Shown piece after piece: positions 58,740 to 64,000 of a DNA stretch of 64,000 nucleotides. The notes beneath the pieces are model-generated. The model was not told where the DNA came from, made no database searches, and saw nothing but the letters and a program-made list of their open reading frames with translations. Location: positions 151,811,845 to 151,875,844 of the forward strand of contig OW799233.1 in assembly GCA_941918925.1 (NCBI GenBank). Direction: 5' to 3'. Numbering within the stretch: the stretch's first letter is position 1; each line of letters begins with the position of its first letter. Source of the DNA: Phyto melanocephala (Eukaryota > Arthropoda > Insecta > Diptera > Rhinophoridae). The position numbers and the translations under genes were made by a program.

Positions 58740-59125
58740 CTTTTTTTATTAATTTATTTAATTTACTTCAGAATATTCGTTTTTGTTTTTAAAGGAATTT
58801 GATTTTTTGTTTTAGTTGTTCGTGTTTTGATTTTGTTTTTTTTTATCCGCTACCCGTTGTTACTCGCAACGTTTCAAATTTGATACTAACGTTACTGTTA
58901 CAGCATTCCTTGCAGTTAAACTGTTTTTGATCTAATAGCCGTCTTTGTTGTCGCCTACGACACAGACACACTTGTCACTTATTATGTTATTGTATGTTTT
59001 TTGTGGAGTTAGTTTTAAGTTCACATTGTTGTTGTCGGTTAAAAGGAAGAATGTTATCAGCTGTTTTTGTGTACGATTCTATGGAGCTTTCCTTGTTGTT
59101 TGCGAGCTTTTGAGAGTTGCTGTGA
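58740..59125 (-). promoter_or_regulatory. possible host 5'-UTR/promoter-like tract
   Basis: On the minus strand this non-repetitive stretch has AACAGCTGATAACATTC, GACAACAACAATGTGAAC, AGTGACAAGTGTGTCTGTG and then A/CAA-rich sequence (AAAAACAAAACGAAT-like) ending near AAAATGGCACAAAC. Fly 5' untranslated leaders often have this CAA/A-rich texture and strand asymmetry. No TATA box, initiator or splice donor can be fixed, and the ATG opens only 11 codons, so this is a weak suggestion of host regulatory sequence. Confidence 0.2.
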
Positions 59126-59374
59126 GAGGAAAAGCTTACATTTGTTTACATTAAAATACCGGCAACAGTGGTTGTTATTGGAAAATATTTAAATAAATCT
59201 TTTTTATATGTATTTATATCTTAAATAAGCAGTGATGGTGATTTTGGCTATTATTCCGTCAAATCCAGCGATGTTAAAATCAGTTTATCAGGCGAAAATA
59301 GGTTTTATGCTAGGCGCGTAGCTAGGACAAAATACGAATTTCGCAGTAGACATTCGCTGTGTTAATTCCTCGTA

Positions 59375-60261
59375 TCTATATATATAAAAGTGAAACTCTG
59401 TGTGTGTATGTTCGCTATAGACTCCGAAACTGTAAAACCGATCGGACTCAAACTTTGGTAAGTTGTTGTACACATTCCAGGGAGTGTTTATGGGTGAAAA
59501 AAGTGGGCGGGGCCACGCCCATACAAAATTAGTTATCAGTTTTAGCTACTTGCACTTGACCGATTTTTCTGAAACCTTGCACACATATCGAGCTGTCATG
59601 ACTAAATCATTTCGTGATAAAAAAAAAAGTGAGGTACCTGCACTGGACCGATTTTTCTGAAACTTTGCACACATATTGACCTGTCATGACTTTATAATTT
59701 CGTGATTAAAAAAGTGGGCAGGGCCACGCCAATAAAAAAAAGTTATAATTTTGAGGTTCTTGCGCTGGACCGATTTTTCTGAAACTTTGCACACGTATCG
59801 AGCTGTCATGACTAAATAATCTTGTGATAAGAAAAGTAGGCAGGGCCACGCCCATAAAAAAAGTTATAATATTGAGGTACTTGAACTTCACCGATTTTTC
59901 TGAAACTTTGCACACACATATTGAGCTCTTATTATAATACAATATCGTGATTAGAAAAGTGGGAAGTGCCACGCCCATAAAAAAAGTTATAATATTAGGC
60001 TTCTTGCACTTGACCGATTTTTCTGAAACTTTGCACACATATTGAACTCTCATGAGTATATAATTTCGTGATTAAAAAAGTAGGCGGCGCCACCCCCATA
60101 AAAAAAATATAATTTTGAGGTACTTGCTCTGGACCGATTTTGGTAATGACTATACAGTTTCGTGATTAGAAAAGTGGGCAGTGCTACGTCCACTTGATAT
60201 TTAATTTAAATTGCATTTTTATTCATTAAGGGGCGCAGCAACGCGCGCCGGGCTTTTCTAG
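59375..60261 (+). mobile_element. non-autonomous Helitron with 121-bp tandem units
   Basis: It starts TCTATATATATAAAAGTGAA after an A (59374) and ends GCGCCGGGCTTTTCTAG before a T (60262). GGCGC and GCGCC form a 5-bp stem near the 3' end. CCGATTTTTCTGAAAC or a close variant recurs at 59560, 59648, 59770, 59891, 60014 and 60134, giving a period of about 121 bp (one unit shortened to 88). Most units hold a GTGGGC...GCCACGCCCAT palindrome. It is an inverted relative of 30098-30584. No Rep/helicase is encoded. Confidence 0.9.
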
Positions 60262-60633
60262 TATAGCATAAAAACGACAACAAAATAACAATCAAGGCGA
60301 ATTCAGTTATCAGGCGGTATTGACAACTTAGCTGATTTACTTTCTTCTTAGCATAAATATTGGTTGATTTGTCTGATTTGTATTATGTTTACATAGTTTG
60401 CTTTTTCCCGCCCAATTTTTTTGAAAAAACACAAACAAACACGGTGTTATTTTCGACACATTGACAAACAAATGCAACAAAAAAAACATATTGTTTTTAA
60501 ATGTTGTAGAATTATCTCATTTATAACATCTATTATTTGTATAAGTGAAAAAACAATTTTCAATAGTTTAATCAAAATAAATATTTATTAAACAACAACG
60601 AAAAAAAAAAATAACAAATTTTCTGACATAAAG

Positions 60634-61235
60634 TTAAACATGAAACTTATATTTTACAAGTAATTTGTGGTTTCCTGTTGCAGCAAATTTATTAATCACA
60701 ACTGCTGGATCAACTTCGATTTGATTGTGAATATGTAACATGGCTAACCCGTTTAGCCTGTCCTCTATCTTTGTTGATCTCAGCCACGTTTCAATGCCAC
60801 GAAGAGTAGAAAATGATCTTTCGTCCCGTAAAACTACTTACCGGCATTGAAACAAAACTGGTAAATATATTTAATTTGGATAAATATCTAGATAAATTTC
60901 TGGAAGTTTCTGAAAGTTCGGCTTCAAGTTTAGATTTAAGTAGTTTTTTATCTGTTTCTTCGTACTTAAACAAATCATCTACAAGGAGTGGAATTAAATT
61001 GGTTCAGTCGAATGAATAATATTTAATGCTTTTTGGCAGAAATTTAGGGATGTTAAATAAATTTACACATCTTTTGAAAAACGTATTTCTAAGTCCTGGA
61101 GAACAGAATCAATAAGGGAGATGTATCCCTTTATGCGGTAGTACTCTTCTACATCTACTATAGGATGATTTCGCTGACTTTTCAACCAGAGTTTCCATTC
61201 CTAAGCAATGCGTTTCTTCAAAAAAATTGTAAAAT
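60634..61235 (-). pseudogene. hAT-superfamily transposase C-terminal remnant
   Basis: Reading leftward from about 61200: VEEYYRIKGYISLIDSVLQ and DLEIRFSKDV (end of the catalytic region), a degraded linker, LSKLNIFTSFVSMPVSS, then a one-base frameshift near 60830 into VLRDERSFSTLRGIETWLRS, TKIEDRLNGLAMLHIH and IEVDPAVVINKFA, ending at a stop (60634-60636). ERSFS.L and RL..LA.L.IH are the hAT C-terminal dimerisation signature, close to the ZMYM1-like/P52rIPK-like group of hAT-derived proteins. Upstream sequence is cut off at the stem-loop-ended element beginning near 61246. I cannot tell whether the parent was a transposon or a domesticated gene; frameshift and stops show this copy is dead. Confidence 0.78.
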
Positions 61236-61245
61236 TTTTTTTTTT

Positions 61246-62108
61246 CATACCCGCCACCGTTTTAGACCCCCTAAAGTATATATATTCTAAATCGGGGTTT
61301 CATTTTATGACGATCTAGCTATGTACGTCCATCTCTCCGTATGTTGAAAGTACGATAGAGGTCGGAGCGAAAAAGCTATAGGGTTAAAATTTTGCCAGAA
61401 CATTTTTTTATACACAAGGTTTGTTTGGTATTGAAAATGGGCTACATCGGAATATTAGGAAGAGAGTTATAGCTCGTAATGCAAGAGTAGGTAAAAAAAA
61501 CTTGTCCTTTCAACATCGAGTAAAATGCAATTGTGTCCAAACGCAAACGTAGAGCCATGAAACTTCGAATATATATTGCCTGGGTTAAAAGCAATATTTT
61601 TACCTGAAAATTGATTAAATTTATGCATTAGAAAAGGATATAAAGATCAAAATATACAAACATTTATACCGCACAGTGTAATTTTCGGTATATTACAAAT
61701 TCAAAATTATATGAACGATTCTGAAGTTTGGCAAACATTGCTTTTTGGTCAAAGGCTTTGTTCTAACGGAAAATAAATGTGACACGCCCACCTTTATATC
61801 AAATGCATATAACATCTCTATGAATAAAGATTTTGGAAGAATAAAGGACTATATTGAAATATCTAAGTTGTATTTTTTAGCAGAAATTTTATTGACGCGC
61901 CTACTTTTATGTCCACTTTCATTTAAATACTAAATTTACGAACGCATTTTACTAGCATATCGAAGTTATACAAAGAAAGTGATACATAGTTTAGTATAAA
62001 AATACTATTCCATAGCGATTACTGTTAATAACAAAATAATAAATTCTGTGCTATAAATATACATCAAATTAGTGGCGGGTATCGAAAATTCGGTACAGCC
62101 GTAATTTT
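61246..62108 (-). mobile_element. stem-loop-ended element (CCCGCCACC-type), single unit
   Basis: CCCGCCACCGTTTTAGACCC and TAAAGTATATATATTCTAAA at the left and GTGGCGGGTATCGAAAATTC, GGTACAGCCG at the right are the two ends, reversed relative to 8537-11648. The interior is colinear with that element (ATTTCAATATAGTCCTTTAT on the minus strand, CACACTGTGCGG-type blocks) but lacks the 288-bp duplication, the mariner derivative and the 89-bp insertion, and so shows their unoccupied sites. It separates the hAT remnant from the unnamed-family remnant. Confidence 0.75.
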
Positions 62109-62114
62109 ATATTT

Positions 62115-62570
62115 TAACCATTTAAGTATCTCTTTACCAAAGGATCCGCGCTTGGTTGCAGCGTTCGCCACGTATAGGAAATAGGACCGACGCACAGTGG
62201 CGTCTTTTGAATTTTTTCGTTGCAAAATTCATAACTTTTGAAATAATTAAGAAATTTTAAAGATTTAAAAAGATATTGACAGAGGGCACTTTAGGCTTCA
62301 AAATAATATTTACAAATTACTGCTAGAGGTACAGGGTGCTCCAAAAATTTCGGTTAAAACAGGATAATTTTTCCAGTTAAATGTTAACATGTTTTTTTAA
62401 ATATAAGTTTTTTATTTGTATCGCAAATACACATTTTTATATACTTTTAATATTTAAATCTAAGTAAATTTATATTAAGTAACTAGTTTAACCCGGTACG
62501 CTTTGCAATACACATTGTTCAAATCCGAAAATTTAGAAAAAAACACTCTAATATAACATGTTAAACCAAC
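62115..62570. other. non-coding sequence, GC-richer at its start
   Basis: 62150-62210 (around CCGCGCTTGGTTGCAGCG and CGACGCACAGTGGCG) is GC-rich for this window but short and unrecognised. The rest is AT-rich. Confidence 0.4.
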
Positions 62571-62571
62571 A

Positions 62572-63440
62572 TTAAATTTTTTTATTTCTATTACAGAAAA
62601 GATTTAACATATCGGGGCTATAATTATATTCTTCCAAATCTTTTCGAGATCTTACCTTATGTCTTCGTGATGAAATTAGTGGGTCTGAAGAGGCCTCCAA
62701 CATATTGAAAAGGTCCGCATTCTGTCTAATCCGTGAAATTTTGCAAGTATGTATTCGTGTATCTAAATTTTTTGTAGTCTTTGTTTTTGAATTCCTGGGC
62801 TTCTTCTGACAACTCTCCAATCGGTAAGCATTGATATTCAATTAAACTTTTACCATGAGCCAAAATCTTATAAACCGTAGGAGTAAGTTTCTTCTCAGGG
62901 TACATTTGAGCTAAAAGTTGCGCAGTTTTTGATGCATAATCATCAAACTTTGGGCCATTTACCATTTCTCTAGAGTTTATAACATTTAGGATAACTGCCA
63001 ACCTTTTTATAATATTATTGTCGACCCCAGTAATTTGGGCTGTTACGCGGACCGGATGATCCATCACATCCCCATTTATTTATCAATGTAAGCCTATCTG
63101 GAAGTGATACTGCTTCCTCTTTAGGCAAACTTTAAATAAGGCGTTTGGCTGTATGATCCATTAAGTCTTGCAGTTTTACCTCTACCGATACTTCTGTAAC
63201 CTTTACATTAGGTTGCACTGCTTCTTTTTTGGCAGATGTAATCTTTTTGTATCCAGGAAGAATACTCCCTTTGATTCTCTGCAGTCGATCTGGGCTTGCA
63301 AGTACCACAACTTTTGTAATGTCGGACCTTCATTTATCTTTATCTTTTACAAACTTAAGACATAATGCTTCTGAAAGATGCGATTTAGATATATCTTTTG
63401 TGGCATTTTCAATAAATTTTAAATCAGTATAAAATTGTAT
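62572..63440 (-). pseudogene. remnant of an unnamed transposon-associated protein family, copy 2
   Basis: A protein-like minus-strand frame starts near 63440 and ends at 62572. Blocks in order: SHLSEALCLKFVKDKDK, stop, VVVLASPDRLQRIKGSIL, VEVKLQDLMDHTAKRLI, stop, LPDRLTLINKWGCDGSSG, VTAQITGVDNNIIKRLAVIL, REMVNGPKFDDYASKTAQLL, PTVYKILAHGKSLIEYQCLP, IGELSEEAQEFKNKDYKKF, a frameshift near 62740, KISRIRQNADLF and MLEASSDPLISSRRHKVRSR. Copy 1 at 1309-1578 shares the C-terminal blocks. I recall similar multi-copy uncharacterised proteins in arthropods but know no catalytic motif. The length, about 290 residues without a clear start, suggests the N-terminus is missing. Confidence 0.65.
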
Positions 63441-63444
63441 GTAT

Positions 63445-64000
63445 TTTAAGATTAAAACTGGTGAATAATATCAGGTAAGAATTTATACATTCCCAGCAAA
63501 AAAAAAAAAATAGTGAATGCATGAGTTCAAACCATAATAAAGTAGTTCAATTTAGGTAAAACTTTCATGATTTTTACACTAACGTATCATTGGAGAGCAT
63601 GTGTTTATATGAATGCACAGAACGCACGCATAATAGATGAAAAGAAACCCATGTTTCATGAGTTAATAATGTTTGATTACATTAATTGTTTAAGATTTTT
63701 TAAATGCATTTGCATGTATTTTAAAGCACATCATTAAAGGCTACCTTTTTTTTATGTTTTTTTATGAGGGCATTCTTTATGTCTCCTCTTGCACTTATAA
63801 ATTCGAAGAATTTTATTCACATTAAACAAGTGCAAAATTTTTTTGCTTGGTTAAAATATAGAAATTTTAATTAATTTTTAAATTATATTTTATTCAAAAT
63901 TTTTTATAATTTTTTTTAATAAAAACTATAAATTTGTATTCAATTAATAGTATGAAAATTGAATCGAGACCAAAAAAAAATTTTACTAACAAATATTAAT
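63445..64000. other. AT-rich non-coding sequence
   Basis: No gene was recognised. The stretch begins just upstream of the unnamed-family remnant and may include its lost N-terminal region or promoter, but nothing supports this directly. Confidence 0.4.

Noticed and set aside
59706..60053. 115-codon minus-strand open frame with repeated CKVSEKS and ITFFMGVALPTFLI blocks
   Set aside because: The protein repeats are the translation of the 121-bp tandem units of the Helitron at 59375-60261; a similar short frame arises at 30198-30425 for the same reason.

Overview
The window is very AT-rich eukaryotic nuclear DNA. Coding strings, where present, are transposase and reverse-transcriptase remnants with many stops and frameshifts. 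The mix of mobile elements (mariner-like, jockey-like and LOA/I-like non-LTR elements, piggyBac, hAT, Helitrons ending in CTAG, and a stem-loop-ended repeat family resembling Drosophila DINE-1/Helentron elements), together with short introns and CAA-rich non-coding tracts, suggests a brachyceran fly, possibly a calyptrate such as a blow fly or house fly. That placement is inference. I see no bacterial gene, no rRNA or tRNA gene, no CRISPR array, and no host protein-coding exon I can defend.

Layout. 1-7.4 kb: two degraded coding remnants (a mariner-like transposase piece and a piece of an unnamed transposon-associated protein family), a mariner-like element with near-perfect 39-bp terminal inverted repeats (TIRs; 3701-4640) and a small palindromic MITE (5868-6001). 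7.4-12.6 kb: a 5'-truncated jockey-like non-LTR element on the minus strand, split by a 3.1-kb stem-loop-ended element, which itself carries a mariner deletion derivative, an 89-bp retro-insertion with a 10-bp target-site duplication (TSD) and a 288-bp tandem duplication. 15-18.6 kb: two more stem-loop-ended elements, one hosting an 882-bp TIR element with four TGTCACGTACG motifs. 21.6-28.3 kb: further stem-loop-ended copies, a TIR element with a 10-bp TSD touching the end of a minus-strand Helitron, and a TIR element containing an inverted second copy of the TGTCACGTACG family. 30.1-30.6 kb: Helitron. 34.5-38.7 kb: a 4.2-kb TIR element with a possible spliced mini-gene. 39.3-42.6 kb: Helitron, second mariner deletion derivative, and an RNase H-bearing non-LTR fragment with a 12-bp TSD. 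45-49 kb: stem-loop-ended element with a Harbinger-like MITE, then a TIR element carrying piggyBac transposase remnants. 50.8-57.9 kb: a probable inverted, heavily interrupted second copy of that element. 59.4-64 kb: Helitron with 121-bp tandem units, a hAT transposase remnant, another stem-loop-ended copy and a long remnant of the unnamed protein family.

The genes do not form a pathway. The window is a layered transposon graveyard in which insertion order can be read from nesting, TSDs and paralogous empty sites. I did not find a convincing new biological system. The best leads are the unnamed protein family (two copies), the TGTCACGTACG element family and the possible mini-gene at 36.6-37.8 kb. 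Boundaries were read by eye and may be off by a few to tens of bases.
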